DNA from: Anaerolinea sp.
Lineage (GTDB): Bacteria; Chloroflexota; Anaerolineae; Anaerolineales; Anaerolineaceae
Length of the DNA: 8,640 bases
Assembly (NCBI GenBank): GCA_013824385.1
Contig: PNNU01000121.1
Span: forward strand, 1-8,640
Direction of reading: 5' to 3'
Shown here: positions 1 to 6,183 of the stretch, in pieces
Layout of the letters: each line of letters starts with the position of its first letter
How positions within the stretch are numbered: the stretch's first letter is position 1
Notes under the pieces: model-generated
What the model was told of the DNA's origin: nothing
Database searches by the model: none
The model's input: only the letters and a program-made list of their open reading frames with translations
Translations under genes and position numbers: made by a program

Positions 1-559
1 CAATGGTCATGGTGCGCTGCCGCATCTGATTGTGCATCGCCTGACCAACCAGAGTAATTCGATCATTCACTTTAAGATTCATCAATATCGCAAGACCTTT
101 GCCAATTAGCAAGGAATCTTGATCTGCATCGTTAAGATATCTTCCTTCAGTTATATGTTGTGCCATTGGATTGGTCTGGGCTTCTATTTGAGATTCAATA
201 CCGATAATTCCAACCGCAAAAGCGCCTTCTTGATTTGTGGCCATCCCGCCAGTGTTGATCCTTCTTGATGCAGTCACAACTTCAGGTATGTTATACGCTG
301 CCTTAATGATCTGCTGATCGTTTGATAATTCAAACATTGGAATATTTTGAGTGCTTTCTGAATAACCTTCGGCATGAACGCGGATATTACCGCCTAAAAC
401 CTTGATAGCATTGCCGTAAATGGCATCTTTAAATCCAACAATCATGCCATCATAGAACATCATCAGCATAATTCCAAGCCCTAAAGCACTGATAACAATG
501 ACTGTGCGACGACGGTGTCGCCAAATATTTCGCCACGCAAGTTTAAGATAAAGCAGCAT
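1..559 (-). CDS. LolC/E-like ABC transporter permease, N-terminal part (open at left edge)
   Basis: Partial membrane permease subunit of an ABC exporter; about 186 residues are visible and the C-terminal part lies outside the window. The protein starts MLLYLKLAWRNIWRHRRR, the usual short amphipathic, basic lead-in of FtsX/LolC/LolE permeases. One transmembrane segment follows at about residues 19-39, then an extracytoplasmic MacB_PCD-like region (GGNIRVHAEGY; later LLIGKGLAILMNLKVNDRI). The FtsX domain with the remaining membrane helices is not visible. The ATG at 559 is preceded by an AGAGG ribosome site at a normal distance (minus-strand AAGAGGTAACT then ATG), which fixes the start. It lies 109 bp downstream of the two-FtsX permease in the same direction, so it probably belongs to the same exporter operon and may share its ATPase. 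Family assignment is firm; substrate is unknown. Confidence 0.88.
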   Translation of the reverse strand, partial: MLLYLKLAWRNIWRHRRRTVIVISALGLGIMLMMFYDGMIVGFKDAIYGNAIKVLGGNIRVHAEGYSESTQNIPMFELSNDQQIIKAAYNIPEVVTASRRINTGGMATNQEGAFAVGIIGIESQIEAQTNPMAQHITEGRYLNDADQDSLLIGKGLAILMNLKVNDRITLVGQAMHNQMRQRTMTI

Positions 560-623
560 AGTTACCTCTTTAGAAAACATTTTTTGAATCAAAATCTATA
601 TTTGAAATCGATTTTCATTTTTC

Positions 624-629
624 ATTATA
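624..629 (-). promoter_or_regulatory. Possible -10 element upstream of the second permease
   Basis: The 109 bp gap between the two permease genes is AT-rich and contains a perfect TATAAT on the minus strand, about 65 bp before the ATG at 559. No good -35 lies 16-18 bp upstream (GTAAAC at 17 bp is poor) and there is no TG extension. It could be a weak internal promoter for the second permease or chance in AT-rich DNA. The gap also holds a 6 bp inverted repeat (AAAATC and GATTTT around 593-617) without a typical terminator tail. Confidence 0.22.
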
Positions 630-668
630 CGGTTTTTGGTTCTGTAGTTTACGTTTCGTTTTAATTGT

Positions 669-3206
669 TTATTCGTAATGCAGCGCCTCCACAATGACAG
701 TGTTAGCGGCTTGTCTGGCCGGGACCATGGCGGCGATAATGCCGAAAACCAAACCAACGACTATTGAGGCGACTATCCCCATGATGGGGAAATAGAAATC
801 AGTATCAAAACCTATGACACCGATGGCTTTAACCAGCAAGTAGCTGAGAAAGAGCCCAACCAATATTCCCATGGTGGTTCCCAGTGCAGAGAGCAGCACA
901 CTTTCAGCGAAGACCATCCGTTTTACTTGTGTCTGGGTGGCTCCGACTGCCCGCAGCATGCCAATTTCGCGTGTGCGTTCTATAACATTAATGCTCATTG
1001 TGTTAGCCATGGCAATTAAGCCTGGAACGGCGAGCATAACCACCATAAGATAGAACACGCTCATGGCCATCTTGAACATACCCATTTGTTCAGTCTTAAA
1101 ATCATTAGAATCTATCAAACTAAAGGATGGAAAATCCTTAATCACTGCCTGTAGAGCAGGTGTAACTTCTTCGGCTGTAGCCTCTGGTTTTCGATTGACC
1201 AACAACAACAAATCGCTTTCTGAATTGAAGTCTTGTGAAAGGGCAGTTTGAGAAACGTATCCGGTTGCGATTTTTGCATTCAGGTAATCGAAACCAATTC
1301 CAACAACTGTATATTCTTTTTCACCATGGGGTGACTTGAGTGTTAACACATCACCTGTTTTCACTTTGTTTGTGATTGCAAATACACCATTCACGATCAT
1401 AGCTGGTCCAGTAGACATGGCTTTAAATGCTTTTTCTGAATCTCCTTCGCTGAATTCAAGCCCGGCGATTTTAGGATAAACGAGAGGATCAATTCCGATG
1501 AGTTGTAATGTAGCCCCGTCTATCTGGCTGGTTGCCAGGCGCAGTGACGTTGCTTCTTCGACTCCATCAATCGATTTGATTCGTTCAATTAATCCCTGGT
1601 TTGCGCCAAGGTTGCCACCGCCTAAAACAAGTGAAGGCGGCATTAGCAGGTAATCAGTACCCAGACTTTTATCCAAATAGCTGATGAAACCATGTTCAAT
1701 ACTGGTGATCATCGCCATTAAGGCGATGCAAATGGAGAGTCCGATCATCATTGAAGAAGCAGTAATGGCAGCTCGTGAGGGTTGGCGGGTGAGGTTCCCT
1801 TGTGCAAGCCTACCCTCACGTGGATAGACAGATGAGATTATTCTGCCGAAGATATCCGCCACTGGTTTAACCATCACAGGTGCGATCAAGATTATTCCGA
1901 TCAGAAAAACAACGCCAGAAAGGCCGGCAATTTTTATATCACCAACGAGTAAACCGATGACAGCCAGGGCAAGCAAAATCAGTCCCCATATTGCGCGTCG
2001 GTTATTTTGACGGTATTCAATGGTGCCCAGGGTTGGACGCATCGCTTCAAGGGGTGTTACTTTCATGGCAGAACGCGCTGGAAAATACCCGCTGCCAACA
2101 GTAAAACCAACACCGAGCAGAATCGAACCGATTAAGTTGACTGAGGTAATTACCGGGCCTCCAATGGTCACTCGCAAAAGACCTGCAAAAATACTTCCTA
2201 CCCCTGAAAGCAGGCCAAGGCAGAAGAGGTAACCACACACAAGACCCAATCCAGTGCCAATGATTCCCTGGATGAGTGATTCAACCATGATTAATCCCAT
2301 GATGGTCTGTTTTGAGGCGCCGATGGCACGCAGCATGCCCAGGTCGCGGCGGCGTTCAGCTACTACTGTGCGGAAGGTATTGAAGATGATAAACCCTGCC
2401 ATAGCCAAAGCCATGATGCCGAACAACCACATCATCGATTCACCCATGATTAAAGCGGATGCAAGCTCATCACCTGTCTGGATGGCTCCACTTTTGAAAT
2501 TGGATCCTAATTTTGACAGGATTGATGCCACGACCGCTTCACGATCTGCACCGGATTTGATCAGAATATCGATAGTGTTGATCTTGCCAGGCAGATTGAT
2601 GATGGTTTGCGCCACTGGCATGGGAACAAGAATTTCATCCAACCCGGCAGCAGCGCTCAGAGATAGAATGCCGACCACTTTCAGATTAGCCACGCCTTCA
2701 CTTGATGGGATGGTGAAAACATCTCCAGTTTTCAATTCCATTTTGTCTGCTAAAAGCTGAGGAATGACGGTGGCAAAAGTGTCGTCCGCTTCAAGAAAGC
2801 GTCCGTCAGTCAGAGAATAGTTACGCACGTTTTGTGCAGTGGTAACATCCACACCAGTAACGGTAACGGCTGAGGCGCCGGTCAGTTTATTGACCGAACC
2901 GCCCAATGATTCAGGCAGTACTACTGTCTTGGTAAGGATGCCTGTGTAGTAGCTGATACCGTCTATTTCGCTCAAGTCGTTCAAGACAGATTGATCAAAC
3001 GGATTGTTTGATTCACTTGAGATGGAAATATCCACTTTACCAGCGGTGGTGACCATGTTATGGCGAAAAGATTCCATCATGGCGGGGATCATGGAATTCA
3101 GACCGAAGAGAAGGGTGACGCCAAACACAACGGCCAGTGTGGTGAGCACCATGCGCTGCTTGCGGCCCCAAAGATAACGCCAGGCTAACAACAATTGGAT
3201 TCTCAT
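669..3206 (-). CDS. ABC transporter permease with two FtsX domains (845 aa)
   Basis: Large membrane subunit of an ABC exporter of the MacB/FtsX superfamily. The architecture is duplicated. A basic amphipathic N-terminus and TM1 (about 21-39) are followed by an extracytoplasmic MacB_PCD-like domain (about 50-250) and FtsX domain 1 (about 258-390). Two linker helices (about 404-445) lead to a second TM (482-502), a second extracytoplasmic domain (505-705) and FtsX domain 2 (about 712-838). The halves share a conserved cytoplasmic coupling segment: ERRRDLGMLRAIGAS at 284-298 and ERTREIGMLRAVGAT at 743-757. About ten membrane segments are visible, the layout of 800-850 residue permeases that carry both halves in one chain. 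The start ATG overlaps the ATPase stop codon as ATGA, implying translational coupling and one complex with that ATPase. No residue reveals the substrate; antimicrobial or lipid export would be guesses. Confidence 0.93.
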   Translation of the reverse strand: MRIQLLLAWRYLWGRKQRMVLTTLAVVFGVTLLFGLNSMIPAMMESFRHNMVTTAGKVDISISSESNNPFDQSVLNDLSEIDGISYYTGILTKTVVLPESLGGSVNKLTGASAVTVTGVDVTTAQNVRNYSLTDGRFLEADDTFATVIPQLLADKMELKTGDVFTIPSSEGVANLKVVGILSLSAAAGLDEILVPMPVAQTIINLPGKINTIDILIKSGADREAVVASILSKLGSNFKSGAIQTGDELASALIMGESMMWLFGIMALAMAGFIIFNTFRTVVAERRRDLGMLRAIGASKQTIMGLIMVESLIQGIIGTGLGLVCGYLFCLGLLSGVGSIFAGLLRVTIGGPVITSVNLIGSILLGVGFTVGSGYFPARSAMKVTPLEAMRPTLGTIEYRQNNRRAIWGLILLALAVIGLLVGDIKIAGLSGVVFLIGIILIAPVMVKPVADIFGRIISSVYPREGRLAQGNLTRQPSRAAITASSMMIGLSICIALMAMITSIEHGFISYLDKSLGTDYLLMPPSLVLGGGNLGANQGLIERIKSIDGVEEATSLRLATSQIDGATLQLIGIDPLVYPKIAGLEFSEGDSEKAFKAMSTGPAMIVNGVFAITNKVKTGDVLTLKSPHGEKEYTVVGIGFDYLNAKIATGYVSQTALSQDFNSESDLLLLVNRKPEATAEEVTPALQAVIKDFPSFSLIDSNDFKTEQMGMFKMAMSVFYLMVVMLAVPGLIAMANTMSINVIERTREIGMLRAVGATQTQVKRMVFAESVLLSALGTTMGILVGLFLSYLLVKAIGVIGFDTDFYFPIMGIVASIVVGLVFGIIAAMVPARQAANTVIVEALHYE

Positions 3207-3940
3207 AGTGACTCCACTTTCTCTTTCAGGCGTTTTGCATTCTCGCCATTTGAACCATTCAACAATGTATCATCCACTACTTTGCCGTCCTTGAGGAAGA
3301 TGATGCGGTCGGCATATGCTGCAATGCGTGGATCGTGGGTGACCATTAGCACGGTGCGCTTCCAATCTGTGACGATCTTGCGCAGGGTGGCAGCAATTTC
3401 ATCTCCGCTGCGTGAATCGAGGTTACCGGTGGGTTCATCTGCCAGAATGATGATTGGGTCAGAAACCATGGCGCGCGCAATCGCTACACGTTGCTGCTGT
3501 CCGCCTGAGAGTTCGTCTGGTCGGTGTTTGCCGCGGCCATCGAGTTTGTTGCGGCTGAGCCATTCGCTGGCTTTCGAGCGGGCGAGTTCGGGTTTAACGC
3601 CGTCCAAAATCAGGGGCAGGGCGGTGTTTTCGATGGCGTCCAACACGGGGATCAGGTTGAAGAACTGGAAAATGAATCCCATTTTGCGACGGCGCAGTTC
3701 AGTGAGCGTATTGTCACTCATTTTTGAGATGTCGCTGCCTTCTATGAAAACGCTGCCTCCAGTAGGGCGATCCAGACCGCCAATCAGGTGCATCAGGGTG
3801 GATTTTCCACAGCCGCTTGGGCCCATCACTGCTACAAACTGACCCTGTTCGATGGTGAGGTTTACTGCATCCAAAGCGGTGACTTTTGTTTCTCCGCTGC
3901 CATAGACTTTACTTAGATTTTTGACTTCAATAGTTGCCAT
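3203..3940 (-). CDS. ABC exporter ATP-binding protein, MacB/LolD type
   Basis: Cytoplasmic ATPase of 245 residues, the normal length for MacB/LolD/FtsE-type subunits that drive FtsX-family permeases. All motifs are intact: Walker A GPSGCGKST at 40-48, Q-loop Q92 in FQFFNLIP, signature LSGGQ at 144-148, Walker B ending ADEP (D168, E169), D-loop NLDS at 173-176 and the switch histidine H202 in VTHDPR. The loop GGLDRPTGG after Walker A and the sequence DEPTGNLDS are typical of this exporter subgroup. An AGGAG ribosome site sits 7 nt before the ATG at 3940. The gene lies 47 bp downstream of the PadR regulator without a visible promoter between them, and its stop codon overlaps the start of the large permease (ATGA). 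It should therefore be an active ATPase co-expressed with regulator and permease. Confidence 0.96.
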   Translation of the reverse strand: MATIEVKNLSKVYGSGETKVTALDAVNLTIEQGQFVAVMGPSGCGKSTLMHLIGGLDRPTGGSVFIEGSDISKMSDNTLTELRRRKMGFIFQFFNLIPVLDAIENTALPLILDGVKPELARSKASEWLSRNKLDGRGKHRPDELSGGQQQRVAIARAMVSDPIIILADEPTGNLDSRSGDEIAATLRKIVTDWKRTVLMVTHDPRIAAYADRIIFLKDGKVVDDTLLNGSNGENAKRLKEKVESL

Positions 3941-3987
3941 TTTATTTCTCCTTGTTGTATTTTCAAAACAGATAATAACTTAATCAT

Positions 3988-4569
3988 TTATGTGTTTTGA
4001 CTCGGCGGTCTTCCGCGCGGACGCAGCTCTGCTTTGGGCGCCGGCTGCCGCTGTACTTCGTCCAATCGGGATTCGATCATATCCAACCAGCGCAGATCGG
4101 CCTCAAGGTGCATGGCGGATTTATCCATCAAAAGCATTTGCGCCAGTTGGTTTTGCGGATCAAGATTTTGGCGTTGTTCGGTGATGCGGTGCAGTTCCTG
4201 ATAAAGCGCGGCACGCTGAATAACGATCAGGCGTGAAGCATCCACTTCATCCAGTTCAAGGGAGAGCATCAGTTTTAGGTAGAAGGGATCCTGATGGGGC
4301 TCTTCAATGTCACTGTCTCGGAACCAATCCATCAGCTCTTCATGTCCCATGGGTGTGATCGCGTATTCCCCCTTGCTTTGCTGACTGTTGGTGTTGCTGA
4401 AAGTTACCAGTCCAGAGTCCACCATGCGCGCCAGGGTAGTGTATATCTGGGGCGGTTTGACATCCCAGTTTTCTTTGCCGCCGACGAGCGCAGTAAACCC
4501 CGCGCACAGTTCATAACCGTAGCGGGGCTTTTGAGCAAGCAGACCTAAGAGAGCGTGACGGACAGACAT
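3988..4569 (-). CDS. PadR-family transcriptional regulator with AT-hook-like C-terminal tail
   Basis: Cytoplasmic DNA-binding regulator of 193 residues. Residues 1-82 form the PadR winged helix: MSVRHALLGLLAQKPRYGYEL at the start, the recognition-helix region PPQIYTTLARMVDSGLV (39-55) and a wing ending GEYAITPMGHEEL. Residues 90-175 are a mostly helical acidic/hydrophobic segment like the PadR C-terminal dimerisation domain (Vir_act_alpha_C type). The last residues, LRPRGRPPSQNT, contain an RGRP core (185-188) resembling an AT-hook, which ordinary PadR proteins lack. The gene is first in the exporter operon. PadR proteins usually repress adjacent ABC exporters and are released by the exported or a related compound; autoregulation is likely because a near-palindrome overlaps its own promoter. 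The start at 4569 fits the promoter position, although the ribosome site is weak (TAGAG). Confidence 0.93.
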   Translation of the reverse strand: MSVRHALLGLLAQKPRYGYELCAGFTALVGGKENWDVKPPQIYTTLARMVDSGLVTFSNTNSQQSKGEYAITPMGHEELMDWFRDSDIEEPHQDPFYLKLMLSLELDEVDASRLIVIQRAALYQELHRITEQRQNLDPQNQLAQMLLMDKSAMHLEADLRWLDMIESRLDEVQRQPAPKAELRPRGRPPSQNT

Positions 4570-4574
4570 AATAA

Positions 4575-4605
4575 ATACTCTACTGTATAATAATTAATAA
4601 TTATA
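4575..4605. promoter_or_regulatory. Candidate PadR operator: overlapping AT-rich inverted repeats
   Basis: Two symmetric elements lie between the -10 box and the PadR start. One is a 20 bp near-palindrome at 4586-4605 (TATAATAATTAATAATTATA, 18 of 20 positions symmetric) that includes the -10 hexamer. The other is ATAC-6N-GTAT at 4575-4588, similar in form to the spaced inverted repeats bound by PadR proteins. Binding at either would block transcription of the regulator and exporter. Symmetry is seen directly; the role is inferred. Confidence 0.5.
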
Positions 4606-4627
4606 GGCAGATTATGGGAGTTGTCAA
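4600..4627 (-). promoter_or_regulatory. Consensus sigma-70-type promoter of the padR-ABC operon
   Basis: On the minus strand a perfect TTGACA (4627-4622) is followed after 16 bp by a perfect TATAAT (4605-4600). Transcription would begin near 4593, giving a leader of roughly 23 nt to the PadR ATG at 4569. Both hexamers matching consensus is rare by chance and implies a strong promoter that needs repression. The spacing of 16 bp is slightly short but normal. Confidence 0.82.
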
Positions 4628-4697
4628 GAGGATTGGAAAAAATACATGAAGAATATTGAGGGAAAAAAACCACAAGTGATCAGACAAGCAAGCCAGC

Positions 4698-4731
4698 TTG
4701 AAATTGCCAATTCAAAATGTTACACTATATG
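4698..4731 (+). promoter_or_regulatory. Possible promoter and inverted repeat upstream of the exported-protein cassette
   Basis: On the plus strand TTGCCA (4704-4709, 5 of 6 to consensus) is followed after 16 bp by TATATG (4726-4731, 4 of 6). The -35 lies within an inverted repeat, TTGAAATTG-C-CAATTCAA (4698-4715), whose arms pair over 8 bp with one bulged A. This is the best candidate found for driving the gene at 4851, with a leader near 110 nt. A lone CATAAT near 4806 has no matching -35. The rest of the 281 bp divergent gap (4570-4850) holds no gene. Confidence 0.3.
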
Positions 4732-4850
4732 CATATCCATGTAAGGACACTTGAATCAAGAATTGTAAAAAAACTGTCATTAACTGAGACGCCTCCTCGA
4801 TATTGCATAATATTTTGTAGTAGATACTGCTTATGTGAATTGAGGTTGAA

Positions 4851-5738
4851 GTGAGAAGATTCAGCGTTATAGTACTTTTATCGATAACAATTTCTTTATC
4901 CTTTGCTAACAAAACAGCCACGGTATATTTTGAAGAAGATATACCTGTAACATACAGAAATTCCCCCAATTTTCATTTGTCTAGCGGATTTCAAATAACG
5001 CCGACCAAAAAACCAAATTCACAACTCTCTCCCGAATCATGGAGGAATTGGCCTGTTCTCCCACTGTTTTCAGATAAAGCACTGGTAATTCTTAAAAAGT
5101 CGTTGGAAAATCCAAATCTTGATTCTCATGCAATCTCAAGAGTAGGTGATTGCCAGTTCACCACCGACACCTTCTTGGCAGGGTATGTGAAGGGTGTATA
5201 TAGCGTTCCGCAAGGATATAAGGAAACTTCGCATTTCTTTAGAGAGAGTTTTGTCAGAGATTCAGTGACAGCGGCAAACGGATTGGGTATTAATAGTGTG
5301 CTCAATCCAATATTCGGGTTGGCTGCCGGAAATTCTCAATGTCTGATTAATGAAACCCCATTAGTTTGCGAATTGCGTACGCGTCACCCAGCTGTGGTCC
5401 TTGTGGCGATGGGTACAAATTGGAAACCTTATGCTGAATTAACTTTCGAAAAGAATTTACGTGAGGTTGTGGATATTATACTTGCTTCTGGGGCGTTACC
5501 TATTCTTGCCACCAAGGCGGACAATATTGAAGAGGATTGGACGCTTAATTTGGCAATTGCCAGGGTAGCTTATGATTACGAATTGCCTTTAATTAACATT
5601 TGGTCTGCCGTTCAAGACCTGCCAAACCACGGTTTATCTGCGCCAGCGAATGAATATCTTACTGCTGATGCCTGGATGGTAAGAAACGATGTTTGGCTTA
5701 AAACACTTGAGCAGGTGCGGATGGTTTTGGACGATTGA
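4851..5738 (+). CDS. Exported SGNH/GDSL-hydrolase-like protein with degenerate catalytic motifs
   Basis: Protein of 295 residues with a Sec signal peptide: MRR, a hydrophobic core, then SFA before a likely cleavage at 19/20. The rest resembles SGNH-fold esterases/lipases in block order: a block I-like RVGDCQ (98-102), an internal N-rich segment (AANGLGINSV, 141-150), a block III-like strand and turn VLVAMGTN (183-190), then strands PILATK and LPLINIW followed by LPNHGL (257-262). The serine of the GDS motif is cysteine (C101). Where such proteins carry a D-x-x-H motif the sequence reads ANEYLT (266-271), so the Asp-His pair seems missing; H260 is the nearest histidine. The fold call is moderate, and catalysis is doubtful. 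The GTG start at 4851 has GAGG 5 nt upstream, and an in-frame stop at 4836-4838 excludes an earlier start. First gene of a three-gene exported cassette. Confidence 0.68.
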   Translation: MRRFSVIVLLSITISLSFANKTATVYFEEDIPVTYRNSPNFHLSSGFQITPTKKPNSQLSPESWRNWPVLPLFSDKALVILKKSLENPNLDSHAISRVGDCQFTTDTFLAGYVKGVYSVPQGYKETSHFFRESFVRDSVTAANGLGINSVLNPIFGLAAGNSQCLINETPLVCELRTRHPAVVLVAMGTNWKPYAELTFEKNLREVVDIILASGALPILATKADNIEEDWTLNLAIARVAYDYELPLINIWSAVQDLPNHGLSAPANEYLTADAWMVRNDVWLKTLEQVRMVLDD

Positions 5739-5780
5739 TTTTTACAATATTGGTAATGATGATGTCAATTACTGGTATGG

Positions 5781-5786
5781 AAGGGA
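5781..5786 (+). promoter_or_regulatory. Ribosome binding site that fixes the start of the 127-aa gene
   Basis: AAGGGA lies 5 nt before the ATG at 5792. The same frame is open back to a TTG at 5735, which overlaps the preceding stop codon, but that codon has no ribosome site and would add a methionine-rich tail before the signal segment. The ATG at 5792 is therefore preferred. Confidence 0.7.
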
Positions 5787-5791
5787 TCAAA

Positions 5792-6175
5792 ATGAATCCA
5801 TTTCTCTTGAAAATCATCAGCTTTATAGTTGTTCTTGTGAATGCCAGTTGTGTTACTTTTATAAACCCTGTTGAAGTTACAAAGACATATTTAAATGCGA
5901 TAACTTCCAAAGATGCCAACCAGCTTTCGACTTGCTCCTCTGCTGAGTGGGAAGAGGAGGCACTTGAAATGTTGGATACATTTACTTCAGTGGATACTAT
6001 ATTGGAAGATCTGGCCTGTCGTGAAACACAAAATGACGGAATTGAGGCAAGAGTGATTTGCAATGGAAAAATCATCATGACTTATAACAACGAAGATACG
6101 GAGCTTGATCTTTCAAAAATCACTTTTGTTTTAAAGAAAAACAATAATGAATGGTTGATTGACCGACAAGAATAA
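5792..6175 (+). CDS. Small exported NTF2-like protein or lipoprotein
   Basis: Protein of 127 residues. A signal segment (MNPFLLKIISFIVVLV) leads to NASC with Cys20, a possible lipid-attachment cysteine, although Asn at -3 is not a standard lipobox residue. The mature part starts with VEVTKTYLNAITSKDANQL, a helix typical of NTF2-like/DUF4878-type secreted domains. It continues through an acidic helix (EWEEEALEML, 52-61) and alternating strands (ARVICNGKIIMTY; ITFVLKKNNNEWLID), the expected cone-shaped alpha+beta pattern. Three further cysteines (48, 76, 90) are present; two could pair outside the cytoplasm. No catalytic motif is visible, so ligand binding or a structural role is more likely. 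It starts 53 bp after the SGNH-like gene and ends 8 bp before the SUMF1-domain gene, pointing to co-transcription. The fold call is by pattern only. Confidence 0.72.
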   Translation: MNPFLLKIISFIVVLVNASCVTFINPVEVTKTYLNAITSKDANQLSTCSSAEWEEEALEMLDTFTSVDTILEDLACRETQNDGIEARVICNGKIIMTYNNEDTELDLSKITFVLKKNNNEWLIDRQE

Positions 6176-6183
6176 AGGTTGTT

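Noticed and set aside
942..2342. Similar DNA stretches near 942-964 and 2319-2342
   Set aside because: They encode the equivalent coupling helix in the two FtsX domains of one permease and are explained by ancient domain duplication.
2254..2760. Open frame of 168 codons on the plus strand, antisense to the large permease
   Set aside because: Composition is Met/Arg/Ser-rich antisense of membrane helices, with no domain and no credible ribosome site.
3195..3842. Open frame of 215 codons on the plus strand, antisense to the ABC ATPase
   Set aside because: It is a shadow of the ATPase frame, rich in Ser/Arg, with no recognisable domain; the ATPase motifs on the other strand are perfect.
4712..4969. 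Minus-strand open frame of 85 codons overlapping the start of the SGNH-like gene
   Set aside because: It overlaps the signal-peptide coding region and likely promoter of the plus-strand gene and shows no family features.
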